Of a stretch of DNA of 64,000 bases, positions 15,943 through 25,570 are shown one piece after another. A program made the translations under genes and the position numbers. The DNA is from JAVEDQ01 sp035468175. GTDB lineage: Bacteria; Actinomycetota; Actinomycetes; Frankiales; Frankiaceae. The notes under the pieces are model-generated. The model saw nothing but the letters and a program-made list of their open reading frames with translations. It made no database searches and was not told the origin of the DNA. The number at the start of each line of letters is the position of its first letter. Position 1 is the first letter of the stretch. The stretch lies in assembly GCA_035468175.1 (NCBI GenBank), contig DATITC010000172.1:12509-76508 (forward strand). Direction: 5' to 3'.

Positions 15943-16236
15943 TCAGGCTGCGCAGTCGGTGCAGACCATGCTGCGGGCGTCTGCGAGCTGGCTGCGGTGG
16001 TGAACCAGGAAGCAGCTCTTACAGGTGAACTCGTCGGCCTGGCGCGGGAGCACCCGGACGGTGAGCTCTTCCGCGGACAAGTCCGCGCCGGGAAGGTCGA
16101 GTTCGGCCTCGAAGGGGTCGGCGTCGTCGCCGAGGTCGGCGGCGGCTTCGGCGCGTCGCGCCTTCAACGCCTCGAGGCTCTGCTCCTGGTCGTCGTCGGT
16201 CTCAGCGGACCGTGGAGCGTCGTAGTCGGTAGCCAC
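15943..16236 (-). CDS. DUF4193 family zinc-ribbon-like protein
   Basis: 97 aa. GTG at 16236 is chosen because GGGAG lies 8 nt upstream and MATDYDAPR is the usual family start; the longer open frame is not coding-like. The second half contains the CxxC pairs FTCKSC and MVCTDC that probably bind zinc, and the middle is strongly acidic (LGDDADPFEAELDLPGADL). DUF4193 is conserved across actinobacteria, often near dut, and is of unknown function; here dut is ~29 kb away. Confidence 0.92.
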   Translation of the reverse strand: MATDYDAPRSAETDDDQEQSLEALKARRAEAAADLGDDADPFEAELDLPGADLSAEELTVRVLPRQADEFTCKSCFLVHHRSQLADARSMVCTDCAA

Positions 16237-16547
16237 TGGGTGCTCCCTCTGCACGATCTGTGCGTAAACAGGGTGTTGCGAATTCGGTGCGTCCTCGGCA
16301 ACGCCCAGGCGGGGCCCGTTGTGCCCTCTGAGGGCCAACTCACACCCCGCTCCAGATGCGGCCGAGACCGCCTGGGGACAGCTCCTGTCGGCTGCCCGTC
16401 CCTTCCGCTTTCGACACCGCGATCGGATTGTTGAGGTACAGGTCTCGTAACGTGATTCGGAACGACCAGGGGGTGCGGTTTCATCCCCGGCTGGACGACT
16501 TTTCGTCCCGCGCTCGGCGAATCGCTCGTGAACTCTGACGCCGCAGG
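16237..16547. other. 311-bp gap upstream of DUF4193
   Basis: No convincing gene is seen. The part next to the DUF4193 start (16255-16285) is relatively A/T-rich for this genome and is the likely promoter of that gene. A 28-codon frame at 16452-16538 on the plus strand (VIRNDQGVRFHP...) has fair codon use but no ribosome-binding site and no known relatives. Confidence 0.4.
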
Positions 16548-17075
16548 TCAACCGGTACGGCGGAGATAGGTGACCGGGCCGCCGGAACCGCCGCTGCGCA
16601 ACGGTTCGAGCACCTCGTCCCAGGCCGTCCCCAGCAGATCGCGGATCGCGTCCGGAACTCCGGCGGCGCCGTGCGGCCCGGCCGTCTCGGCGAGCAGCGT
16701 GCGCAGCCGTCCCTCGTGCACCATCACGTCCCCGTTGGCGGCGAGCGACGCCCGGTGCAGACCGAGCTCGGGGGTGCCGCAGTAGCGCTCCGGGTCACAG
16801 CCGGGCGTGCTCGCTTCGACGACGTCGAAGTAGACGCTGCTGATACCGGCGAGCCGGCTGGCCAGCCGGCCGCCGGTCCCGGCAGCTCCGCGCCACTCGA
16901 GCGTCGCGCAGACACTGCCGAGCCGGGCGGGCTGCGGTGCCCACTCCAGCGATACGGGCACACCGACGACGGCTGCGACCGCGAACTCCACATGCGGGCA
17001 CAGCGCTGGCGGGCACGCCAAAATGGCCAACTGCCCCGAAGTCGAACGAGCAGCAGCAGGCGCGATCTCGACCAC
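16548..17075 (-). CDS. DUF3145 family protein
   Basis: 175 aa. GTG at 17075 has GGAGG 7 nt upstream. Family motifs visible are CPPALCPHVEFAVAAVVGVPVSLEWAPQPA, GRLASRLAGI, CDPERYCGTPELGLHRA, NGDVMVHEGRLR and LLGTAWDEVLEPLR. DUF3145 is a cytosolic actinobacterial family of unknown function; no catalytic motif is known. Divergent from the small cysteine-rich gene. Confidence 0.88.
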   Translation of the reverse strand: MVEIAPAAARSTSGQLAILACPPALCPHVEFAVAAVVGVPVSLEWAPQPARLGSVCATLEWRGAAGTGGRLASRLAGISSVYFDVVEASTPGCDPERYCGTPELGLHRASLAANGDVMVHEGRLRTLLAETAGPHGAAGVPDAIRDLLGTAWDEVLEPLRSGGSGGPVTYLRRTG

Positions 17076-17194
17076 GAACCACCTCCACGACGAAGGACGC
17101 CTTCCCCTGCGGCTTCATCGAGACGGATCGCGCTCCGTTGCATCGTCGCAGACGGGCCCGCAAAGGCCAAGCACCGCGAGCGTGCGACCATGTG

Positions 17195-17232
17195 GCCGTG
17201 ATCAATCTGGGGCTGCCGTGATCAGTCCGGGG
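17195..17232. repeat. Two 18-bp direct repeats
   Basis: GCCGTGATCARTCYGGGG occurs at 17195-17212 and 17215-17232 (two mismatches, 20-bp period). The second copy contains the GTG start of the small downstream gene, so the duplication may have created or displaced a start site. Confidence 0.65.
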
Positions 17233-17376
17233 TCCGGCGTGCACCGCGCTCCGTCGTGGATCTGCGAACCCTGCCGCGAGACGGAGCACGAGCGCTGCGT
17301 CGGCCGGGGCCACTGCGACTGCCAGCACCGGACGCGCGCTCCCTCCGAGCCAGCGACCGGTCCGGCAGGCGAGTAG
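17218..17376 (+). CDS. Small cysteine-rich protein, possible zinc knuckle
   Basis: 52 aa from GTG 17218. The core WICEPCRETEHERCVGRGHCDCQH contains a CxxC, a third Cys and a HCDCQH cluster with five Cys and three His in ~25 residues, spaced like a small zinc-binding fold. Similar Cys/His arrangements occur in short uncharacterised actinobacterial proteins. There is no clear ribosome-binding site, and the gene starts inside an 18-bp duplication. No function can be given. Confidence 0.5.
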   Translation: MISPGSGVHRAPSWICEPCRETEHERCVGRGHCDCQHRTRAPSEPATGPAGE

Positions 17377-17421
17377 CCCGGATCATGTGCGGCGGTGCGA
17401 CGAGCGGGTAGGCGGCTGGAC

Positions 17422-17694
17422 GTGAGTGCTCTGAAGTCCTCAGCCCTGTCGTCCCTGTCCAGCCTGTTCGATCAGGCCGGACCGTTCGTGACTTCGACCC
17501 ACCACTTCGAGCTGAAGGTCGAGGAGAACTGGAAGGCGAGCGCGAAGGATGTCGCCGCGACGGTGACCAGGGTGGCCCAGGACATCGACGCACAGCTGCT
17601 CGTCCTCGCCGGGGACGTGCACGCGGTCGACCTGCTGCGTGAGCACGCGCTGCTGCGCTACTCGGACAACGCCGACGGGCCCGAGTTCAGTTGA
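17422..17694 (+). pseudogene. Remnant of an Rv2629/baeRF-type release-factor-like protein
   Basis: 90-codon frame. The first ~20 residues (LSSLSSLFDQAGPFVTS) look like the N-terminus of the Rv2629/Vms1-like (baeRF) family, in which that segment is followed by VYFD. Here it jumps directly to a piece of the central eRF1-like domain (LKVEENWKASAKDVAATVTRVAQ, AQLLVLAGDVHAVDLLREH) and then stops. Full members are ~360-400 aa. This appears to be an internally deleted and C-terminally truncated copy, unlikely to fold normally. The family is tied to ribosome hibernation/release in stress. It sits 70 bp before glgX. Confidence 0.65.
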
Positions 17695-17764
17695 GCCGGC
17701 CCGCTGCGCCGATAGCGACGTCGGCGGGGAGCTGCACGGTCCCGGCGCCAGGCAATCTGTACTG

Positions 17765-19909
<2,145 letters not shown>

Positions 19910-19925
19910 GTCGTTCTCGAACCAC

Positions 19926-19990
19926 GTTGATCAGTGGCGATCTTCGCCGCATCGGGCCAGCTCAGCGGGGCAAGATCCGCACTGATCAAC
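19926..19990. repeat. Imperfect palindrome after glgX, GTTGATCAGTG arms
   Basis: GTTGATCAGTG at 19926-19936 is complementary to CACTGATCAAC at 19980-19990. The homology continues inward (GCGATCTTCGCC against GGCAAGATCCGC), giving a ~22-bp imperfect stem around a ~20-nt loop. It begins 17 bp after the glgX stop and may act as terminator or mRNA stabiliser. The arm resembles, but is not identical to, the GATCAACTGACC palindromes near 23-24 kb. Confidence 0.7.
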
Positions 19991-20055
19991 TCATGGGTGG
20001 CGCGGCGAGCGCGTCCCAACTGCAGATGCAGGCCGCTCCGACAGGATGAACTCCG

Positions 20056-22608
20056 ATGACCGACGCACCACCGCCCAGCCACCCGACCGCGCACTCGCCC
20101 GGCTCGCCCGGCTCGCCCGGCTCGTCCGGCTCGTCCGGCGCTGCCATCGCCCGGCATGTACCAGCTCCCGGCAAGCCGATCCCGACCAGCACCTACCGCG
20201 TGCAGCTGACGCCGGAGTTCGGCTTCGACGACGCCGCGGCGGTCGTGCCGTACCTCGCCGAGCTCGGCGTCTCGCACCTGTACTGCTCGCCGTTCCTGCA
20301 GGCCGCGCCTGGGTCGGACCACGGCTACGACGTGGTCGACCACACGCGGATGAACGAGGAGCTGGGTGGCGAGGCCGGGCACGGCCGCTTGGTCGAGACG
20401 TGCCGCGAGTTCGGGCTCGGGCTCGTGGTCGACGTCGTGCCGAACCACATGGCGATCAGCGGGCCGGAATCGCAGAACGCCGCTTGGTGGGACGTGCTCC
20501 GCCACGGTCCGGCCAGTCGGTACGCGTCCTGGTTCGACATCGACTGGGAGACGCGCGACAACCCTGGGCGCGTTCTCGTGCCCGTGCTCGGCAGCTCGCT
20601 GGCCGGCTGCCTGGCCGACGGGGAGATCACGATCGACCGCACCGACGCGACGGTCACCTCGCTCGGTGGCCCCGTCGTGCGCTACTACGAGCACGAGGTG
20701 CCGCTGGCCCCCGGCACGGCGCACCTCGAGTTGCCCGAGGCGCTCGACCGGCAGTTCTGGCGGCTGTGCGACTGGCGGATCGGCGGCGAGGAGCTGAACT
20801 ACCGCCGCTTCTTCGACGTGACGACCCTCGCCGGCATCCGGGTCGAGGACGAGTCAGTGTTCGCCGCCACCCACGAGCGGGTGCTCGAGCAGATCGCCGA
20901 CGGCAGCTTGGACGGGCTCCGCATCGACCATCCGGACGGCCTCGCCGACCCCGAGGGCTACCTCCGTCGGCTCGCCGACGCGACCGGGGGCGCCTGGGTC
21001 GTCGTCGAGAAGATCCTCGAGGGCGACGAGTCCCTCCCCGAGAGCTGGCCGTGCGCCGGAACCACCGGCTACGAGGCGTTGAACCTCGTCAACGGGTTGT
21101 TCGTCGACCCGCGCGGCGAGCAACCGCTGACGACGCTCTACGGCGAGCTGACCCGGGAGCCGACGGACTGGGACGAGGTCCGCGCCGCCGCCAAGGGCAT
21201 CGCCGTCCGTGAGGTCCTGCCGCCGGAGCTGAACCGGCTGTCCGAACTCCTCGTCCGAGCGGCGTGGGCGGACCGGCGAACCCGGGACCTCAGCCGCCGC
21301 GGACTGCGGGAAGCGCTGGAAGCGGTCCTCGAGGAGTTCGACGTCTACCGGGCGTACGTCACGCCCGGGCAACCCGCGCCGGCCGAAGCCCGCGAGACCG
21401 TGACCACGGCCTGCGGCGCCGCCCTGCGTCGACTGCCCGGTCGCGCCGCCGAGATCGCGGCGGTCGCCCGGCTCGCGCTGGCCGGGCCGGGCGAGTTCGT
21501 CGTGCGGTTCCAGCAGACCTGCGGACCGGTCATGGCGAAGGGCGTCGAGGACACCGCGTTCTACCGCTACCACCGGCTCGCGGCGCTGAACGAGGTCGGT
21601 GGGGACCCGGCGGTGTTCGGCGTCGCGGTCGACGAGTTCCACCGTCGCAGCGCGGACACCCAGGCCCGCTGGCCGCTGACGATGACGACATTGTCCACGC
21701 ACGACACGAAGCGGGCCGAGGACGTCCGCGCCCGATTGGCGCTGCTCTCCGAGGACCCGGCCGGCTGGGCGAGCGCGGCCGGAGAGCTGATGGCGCTCGG
21801 CGAGCGGCACGTGTCTGCGGCCGGTCCCGACCGCAACGCGATCTACCTGCTGCTCCAGACGCTCGTCGGCGCATCGCTGGCCGGCGAGCCGCTCGACGCC
21901 GACCGAGCCGTCGCCTACCTCGAGAAGGCGACCCGGGAGGCCAAGCAGCACACGTCCTGGACCTCTCCCGACACCGAGTACGACGAGGCGCTGCAGGCCT
22001 ACGTCCGCGGAGTTCTCGCCGACCCGCAGTTCGTCGCCCGGCTGTCCGCCTACATCGCGCCGCTGGTCGAGGCCGGGCGGGTCAACGGCCTGGCTCAGAA
22101 GCTGGTGCAGCTGACGATGCCCGGTGTACCGGACGTCTACCAGGGCACCGAGCGATGGGCGCTGTCGCTCGTCGACCCGGACAACCGACGTCCCGTCGAC
22201 TTCGGCGACCTCGCGCGGATGCTCGCCACGACCCGCGGCACGCCCAGGCTGGACGACAGCGGCGCCGCAAAGCTGCACCTGGTCCGTGCCGCCCTGCAGG
22301 TGCGACGGGCCCACCCGGAGTGGTTCGGCGTCGACGGGGACTACCAGCCGCTGACGGCAACGGGCGCCGCCGCCGACTATGTGCTCGCCTTCGCCCGGGC
22401 CGGCCGCTGCCTGACGATCGTGCCGCGGCTGGCGCTGGGGCTACGTCGTGCGGGAGGATGGAAGGACACCGCTGTTCCACTGCCTCCCGGCACGTGGGTC
22501 GACGCCTTCACGGGACGGCGGCACGGCGGCGCGGCCGGTGACTCTGCCTACCTGTTGAAGCTGCTCCGGGACTTTCCGGTGGCGCTGCTGGTACCGGCCG
22601 AGGACTGA
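20056..22608 (+). CDS. treY: Maltooligosyl trehalose synthase TreY
   Basis: 850 aa. GH13 barrel with PTSTYRVQLTPEFGFDDA, YCSPFLQAAPGSDHGYDVVDH, VVDVVPNHMA, catalytic Asp in LDGLRIDHPDGLADP, Glu in VVVEKILEGDE, and TTLSTHDTKRAEDVRARL. TreY isomerises the reducing-end alpha-1,4 bond of maltodextrins to alpha,alpha-1,1. The first ~30 residues are a Ser/Pro/Gly tail made by five 9-bp repeats (20095-20139). AGGA precedes the ATG. The expected neighbour treZ is not adjacent but 3 kb downstream. Confidence 0.95.
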   Translation: MTDAPPPSHPTAHSPGSPGSPGSSGSSGAAIARHVPAPGKPIPTSTYRVQLTPEFGFDDAAAVVPYLAELGVSHLYCSPFLQAAPGSDHGYDVVDHTRMNEELGGEAGHGRLVETCREFGLGLVVDVVPNHMAISGPESQNAAWWDVLRHGPASRYASWFDIDWETRDNPGRVLVPVLGSSLAGCLADGEITIDRTDATVTSLGGPVVRYYEHEVPLAPGTAHLELPEALDRQFWRLCDWRIGGEELNYRRFFDVTTLAGIRVEDESVFAATHERVLEQIADGSLDGLRIDHPDGLADPEGYLRRLADATGGAWVVVEKILEGDESLPESWPCAGTTGYEALNLVNGLFVDPRGEQPLTTLYGELTREPTDWDEVRAAAKGIAVREVLPPELNRLSELLVRAAWADRRTRDLSRRGLREALEAVLEEFDVYRAYVTPGQPAPAEARETVTTACGAALRRLPGRAAEIAAVARLALAGPGEFVVRFQQTCGPVMAKGVEDTAFYRYHRLAALNEVGGDPAVFGVAVDEFHRRSADTQARWPLTMTTLSTHDTKRAEDVRARLALLSEDPAGWASAAGELMALGERHVSAAGPDRNAIYLLLQTLVGASLAGEPLDADRAVAYLEKATREAKQHTSWTSPDTEYDEALQAYVRGVLADPQFVARLSAYIAPLVEAGRVNGLAQKLVQLTMPGVPDVYQGTERWALSLVDPDNRRPVDFGDLARMLATTRGTPRLDDSGAAKLHLVRAALQVRRAHPEWFGVDGDYQPLTATGAAADYVLAFARAGRCLTIVPRLALGLRRAGGWKDTAVPLPPGTWVDAFTGRRHGGAAGDSAYLLKLLRDFPVALLVPAED
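20095..20139. repeat. 9-bp tandem repeat in the 5' end of treY
   Basis: Five units of TCGYCCGGC (20095-20139; the first three identical, the last two share a C-to-T change) encode SPGSPGSPGSSGSSG in the disordered leader of TreY. In frame and outside the catalytic domain. Confidence 0.85.
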
Positions 22609-22666
22609 CCGCTCGACTACCACCCGCTCGACGCTGTGCCCAGCCCGAGTCCGAGAGGAGAAGGAC

Positions 22667-23122
22667 GTGCGAGTCTCCGCCAGGTCCGACTACGCCGTGC
22701 GCGCCCTCATCGAGGTCGCCGGCCGACCCGGCGAGCCGGTGACCGCCGACCAGGTCTCGCGCGCCCAGGGCATCCCGCTCAAGTTCCTGCTCGGGATTCT
22801 CGGCGACCTCCGCCGGTCCGGTCTGGTGCGATCGCAGCGCGGCCCGTCCGGCGGCTATCTGATGGACCGGGAGCCGGAGTCGATCACCGTCGCCGACATC
22901 ATGCGGGCGGTCGACGGACCCCTCGCCTCCGTACAGGGCTCGCGGCCGGAGTCGATGACCTATCCGGGCTCCGCGGCCCGTCTGCAGGAGGTGTGGGTCG
23001 CGCTGCGGGCGAGCCTGCGGACCGTTCTGGAGGCCGTCACCCTGGCCGACCTCGTCTCCGGGGATCTGCCGCCGGTGATCGCCGAGCTCACCCGCGACGC
23101 GGAGGCTTGGTCCCGCCGCTGA
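22667..23122 (+). CDS. Rrf2-family transcriptional regulator
   Basis: 151 aa, GTG start with AGGAG 8 nt upstream. The Rrf2 winged helix is clear (SARSDYAVRALIEVA, VSRAQGIPLKFLLGILGDLRRSGLVRSQRGPSGGYLM), followed by a dimerisation helix (AARLQEVWVALRASLRTVLEAVTL). It has no cysteine at all, so it cannot hold the Fe-S cluster of IscR or NsrR and belongs with the cysteine-free metabolite- or thiol-independent members. It lies between treY and an AbiEi/DUF559 gene; control of either neighbour is possible but unproven. Confidence 0.9.
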   Translation: MRVSARSDYAVRALIEVAGRPGEPVTADQVSRAQGIPLKFLLGILGDLRRSGLVRSQRGPSGGYLMDREPESITVADIMRAVDGPLASVQGSRPESMTYPGSAARLQEVWVALRASLRTVLEAVTLADLVSGDLPPVIAELTRDAEAWSRR

Positions 23123-23145
23123 CGCGTGCACCGCCGCCGCCAAGT

Positions 23146-23196
23146 TGATCAACTGACCCTTGGCCGACCCCCGTGGCCAAGGGGGTCAGTTGATCA
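23146..23196. repeat. Palindromic repeat, copy 1 (GATCAACTGACC type)
   Basis: TGATCAACTGACCCTTGGCC (from 23146) pairs with GGCCAAGGGGGTCAGTTGATCA (ending 23196), a stem of ~20 bp with a two-base bulge and a 9-nt loop. It lies 24 bp after the rrf2 stop. The outer GATCAACTGACC is shared with the copies at 23230 and 24290. Confidence 0.85.
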
Positions 23197-23229
23197 CATC
23201 GAGCCCCAGTCTCTTCCGCCGAGCCGAGT

Positions 23230-23282
23230 CGATCAACTGCCCCCTCAGCGCCCCGCGGCGGGTGCGCAAGGTCAGTTGATCG
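23230..23282. repeat. Palindromic repeat, copy 2 (GATCAACTGACC type)
   Basis: CGATCAACTG at 23230-23239 pairs with CAGTTGATCG at 23273-23282. The inner sequences have diverged, leaving a larger loop that carries CGCCCCGC and GCGGGTGCG segments able to pair weakly. 33 bp after copy 1. Confidence 0.8.
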
Positions 23283-23361
23283 TTCTGGGGGTGCGGCGCC
23301 GTCATCCCCAGCGGCGCGCGAACGGTCACCGCGGCCAACGCGGCAACCACACCCTGCAGGT

Positions 23362-24306
23362 GTGGACGAGAAGCTTCTGGCGCTGGCCGCCACGCAGCAC
23401 GGCCTCCTGACCAGCGCCCAGATCGCGGCGGCCGGGCACGAGCACCTGTTCCGACGACGTCTCCGCAGCCAGGAATGGGTCAAGGAGCAGCCGTCCGTGC
23501 TCCGCCCGGCATTCTGGAACCCGACCTTCGCCGCACGGGTGACCGCGGTGCGGCTCGCGATCAAGGCGGTCGGGCCGGCGACAGGCTGGTGCTTCTCGCA
23601 CACGACTGCGGCGCGGTTGGCGAAGCTCAAGGTCCCCGAGTCCGACGCGATCCACGTCCTCCTGCCAGTTGCCAGGCGGAAGTTGGCGCTCGCCGGTGTC
23701 ACCAGGCACTTCAGCGAGCGGCCGCTGCGCACGATGCGCATCGTCGACGAACCGGTGCCGTTCCCGACGCAGACGATCGTGCAGTGCGCCGTGGTGCTGC
23801 CGCGGGACGACCTCCTCACGCTCGTCGAGGACAGCATCCGCACCGGCCAGGTCAGCCTGCCGCTTCTGTTCGACGGGTGCGAGCGAGGTGTCTCGGGTTC
23901 GGCAGCACTTCGCTCAGTGCTCTACGAGATCTCCGCCGAGGGGACGGACCGATGGATGCGGCGGCTCGTGCGGTTGTTGGTCGCTGCCGGGCTACCCAGG
24001 CCTGCGCTGGAAGTCCCTGTCTACGACAATCGGCGGCTTCGCGCCCAGCTCGACGGCTTCTACGAGGATGCGAAGCTGGCGCTCGAGGTGGACGACTGGG
24101 AAACCCACGGGTCCCGGTCGGCGCAGGAGCGAGACCGGCAGCGGGACCGCTGGCTGTTCGATACGCGCGGGATCGTCACTCTCCGGTTCATGCCTCGCGA
24201 GATCCGTCGCCGGCCGGCACAGGTGGTCAATGACATCGACCAGGCCTACCGCCGACGGCTCGGTCGGGGATCGGGCCGAGATCCTGCGCGATCAACTGAC
24301 CCTTGA
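23362..24306 (+). CDS. AbiEi/DUF559-type protein, possible nuclease
   Basis: 314 aa, GTG start. The N-terminus (LLALAATQHGLLTSAQIAAAGH) is the winged-helix of the AbiEi-type antitoxin family. The middle (FSHTTAARLAKLKVP, PTQTIVQCAVVLPRDDLLTLVEDSIR) is typical of these proteins, and the C-terminus (LDGFYEDAKLALEVDDWETHG, then an Arg/Asp-rich helix and RGIVTLRF) is a DUF559/Vsr-like PD-(D/E)XK fold with candidate acids D and E. These are multicopy in actinobacteria and function is unproven; no AbiEii toxin is adjacent. Its last codons (DQLT...) are part of a palindromic repeat. It interrupts the treY-treZ interval. Confidence 0.75.
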   Translation: MDEKLLALAATQHGLLTSAQIAAAGHEHLFRRRLRSQEWVKEQPSVLRPAFWNPTFAARVTAVRLAIKAVGPATGWCFSHTTAARLAKLKVPESDAIHVLLPVARRKLALAGVTRHFSERPLRTMRIVDEPVPFPTQTIVQCAVVLPRDDLLTLVEDSIRTGQVSLPLLFDGCERGVSGSAALRSVLYEISAEGTDRWMRRLVRLLVAAGLPRPALEVPVYDNRRLRAQLDGFYEDAKLALEVDDWETHGSRSAQERDRQRDRWLFDTRGIVTLRFMPREIRRRPAQVVNDIDQAYRRRLGRGSGRDPARSTDP

Positions 24307-24338
24307 CCGCCCGCAGCGATCGATGCGGTCAGTTGATC
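24290..24338. repeat. Palindromic repeat, copy 3, overlapping the AbiEi/DUF559 gene end
   Basis: GATCAACTGACC at 24290-24301 is a perfect reverse complement of GGTCAGTTGATC at 24327-24338. An inner GACCGC/GCGGTC pair adds to the stem. The left arm contains the last codons and stop (24304-24306) of the AbiEi/DUF559 gene, so gene and repeat are physically joined. Confidence 0.85.
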
Positions 24339-24382
24339 CGAAAGGCGGGCCCGCTATCTCCGCCGGGTGAGCGGGCCCAAGC

Positions 24383-24425
24383 GAGCAACTGACCGATGTC
24401 GCTCCGGGGTGAAGGTCAGGTGATC
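24383..24425. repeat. Degenerate palindromic repeat, copy 4
   Basis: GAGCAACTGACC at 24383-24394 pairs with GGTCAGGTGATC at 24414-24425 with mismatches in the outer bases. It looks like a decayed member of the same family, 44 bp after copy 3. Confidence 0.6.
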
Positions 24426-24551
24426 CCGAAGAGAGACAGGGGAGGCAGGCCTCACCCGCGGATCGGCAGCGCGAGCGGTGCTGTTTGTCTATCGTGACCA
24501 TCGGGATTGTTTGGCCGCGGGCCGCCCCGCTCGTCCAAGGAAGGGTGGGGC

Positions 24552-25469
24552 ATGCACCTCGACCTCTACGTGACCATTGCCGGTCTGGTCGTTGGGTTCG
24601 TCGTCGGGATGACCGGCATGGGCGGCGGCGCCCTGATGACGCCCGTGCTCGTGCTGGTATTCGGCATCCAGCCCCTGGCCGCCGTGTCCAGCGACCTCGT
24701 CGCTTCAATGATCATGAAGCCGGTCGGCGGGGCGGTGCACGTCCGCCGCGGCACCGTGCACAAGGAGCTCGTGCGCTGGTTGGTCCTCGGATCGGTGCCC
24801 TCCGCGTTCTGCGGCGTTCTGCTGATCAAGGCCCTCGGCAACGGCGCGGGGGTCCAGTCCATCGTCAAGGTCTCGCTCGGCGTCGCCCTCCTGGTGGCCG
24901 TGACGATGATGATCGCGCGGGCCGTACTCGACGTCCGCCAGCGCTACCGCCAGGCCGGCCGGGTGCCGATCGAGCCGTCGACGGTGAACGTCCGTCCGCT
25001 GCCGACGCTCGCGGTGGGGGTGCTCGGCGGACTCGTGGTCGGCCTGACCTCCGTCGGTTCGGGTTCGCTGATCATCGTCGCGCTGCTCATGCTCTATCCC
25101 ACGTTGAAGGCGGGGGACCTCGTCGGTACCGACCTGGTGCAGGCGGTGCCCTTGGTGGCGTCGGCCGCGCTCGGGCACCTGATCTTCGGGGATTTCCAGT
25201 TCGGGCTGACCGCGTCGATCCTGATCGGCAGCCTCCCCGGCGTGTACCTGGGTGCCCGGCTGTCCTCGAGTGCTCCCAGCTGGCTGATCCGGCGGGCCAT
25301 CGCGATCGTGCTGCTCGCGAGCGCCCTGAAGCTGCTCGACGTTCCCACGGTCACCGTCGGGTGGACGCTGCTCGCGGTGCTCGTGGTCAGTCCCTTCGTC
25401 TGGACCCGGATCCGTCGCACGATCAAGGGCCAGGCCCGTCGGACGATCGCGGCGGCTGCCGGGACGTGA
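24552..25469 (+). CDS. Sulfite exporter TauE/SafE family membrane protein
   Basis: 305 aa. ATG 24552 is preceded by GGAAGGG. Two TauE repeats are visible: GLVVGFVVGMTGMGGGALMTPVLVLVFGIQP near the start and LGGLVVGLTSVGSGSLIIVALLMLYP near residue 155, each with the glycine-rich re-entrant motif. About eight hydrophobic helices. The family exports sulfite, sulfoacetate or other organic acids, or is of unknown substrate. No sulfonate genes are next to it, so the substrate is open; the cys genes lie 9 kb away. Confidence 0.9.
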   Translation: MHLDLYVTIAGLVVGFVVGMTGMGGGALMTPVLVLVFGIQPLAAVSSDLVASMIMKPVGGAVHVRRGTVHKELVRWLVLGSVPSAFCGVLLIKALGNGAGVQSIVKVSLGVALLVAVTMMIARAVLDVRQRYRQAGRVPIEPSTVNVRPLPTLAVGVLGGLVVGLTSVGSGSLIIVALLMLYPTLKAGDLVGTDLVQAVPLVASAALGHLIFGDFQFGLTASILIGSLPGVYLGARLSSSAPSWLIRRAIAIVLLASALKLLDVPTVTVGWTLLAVLVVSPFVWTRIRRTIKGQARRTIAAAAGT

Positions 25470-25570
25470 TCACGAAAGAAAGCCAGGACCTCCGCCGGTA
25501 GCCTGCCGTCCGGGGCCACGCCGCCCCGGGCACCCGGCATCCGGGGCTCTCCCGCTGCCGGAAGGACCTC

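Noticed and set aside
23362..24306. Two-gene AbiE toxin-antitoxin system
   Set aside because: Only the AbiEi-like domain is present; no AbiEii nucleotidyltransferase is adjacent, and the C-terminus is DUF559-like instead.
19926..24425. CRISPR array from repeated GTTGATC motifs
   Set aside because: The copies are palindromes at irregular distances with genes between them, without uniform spacers or cas genes.
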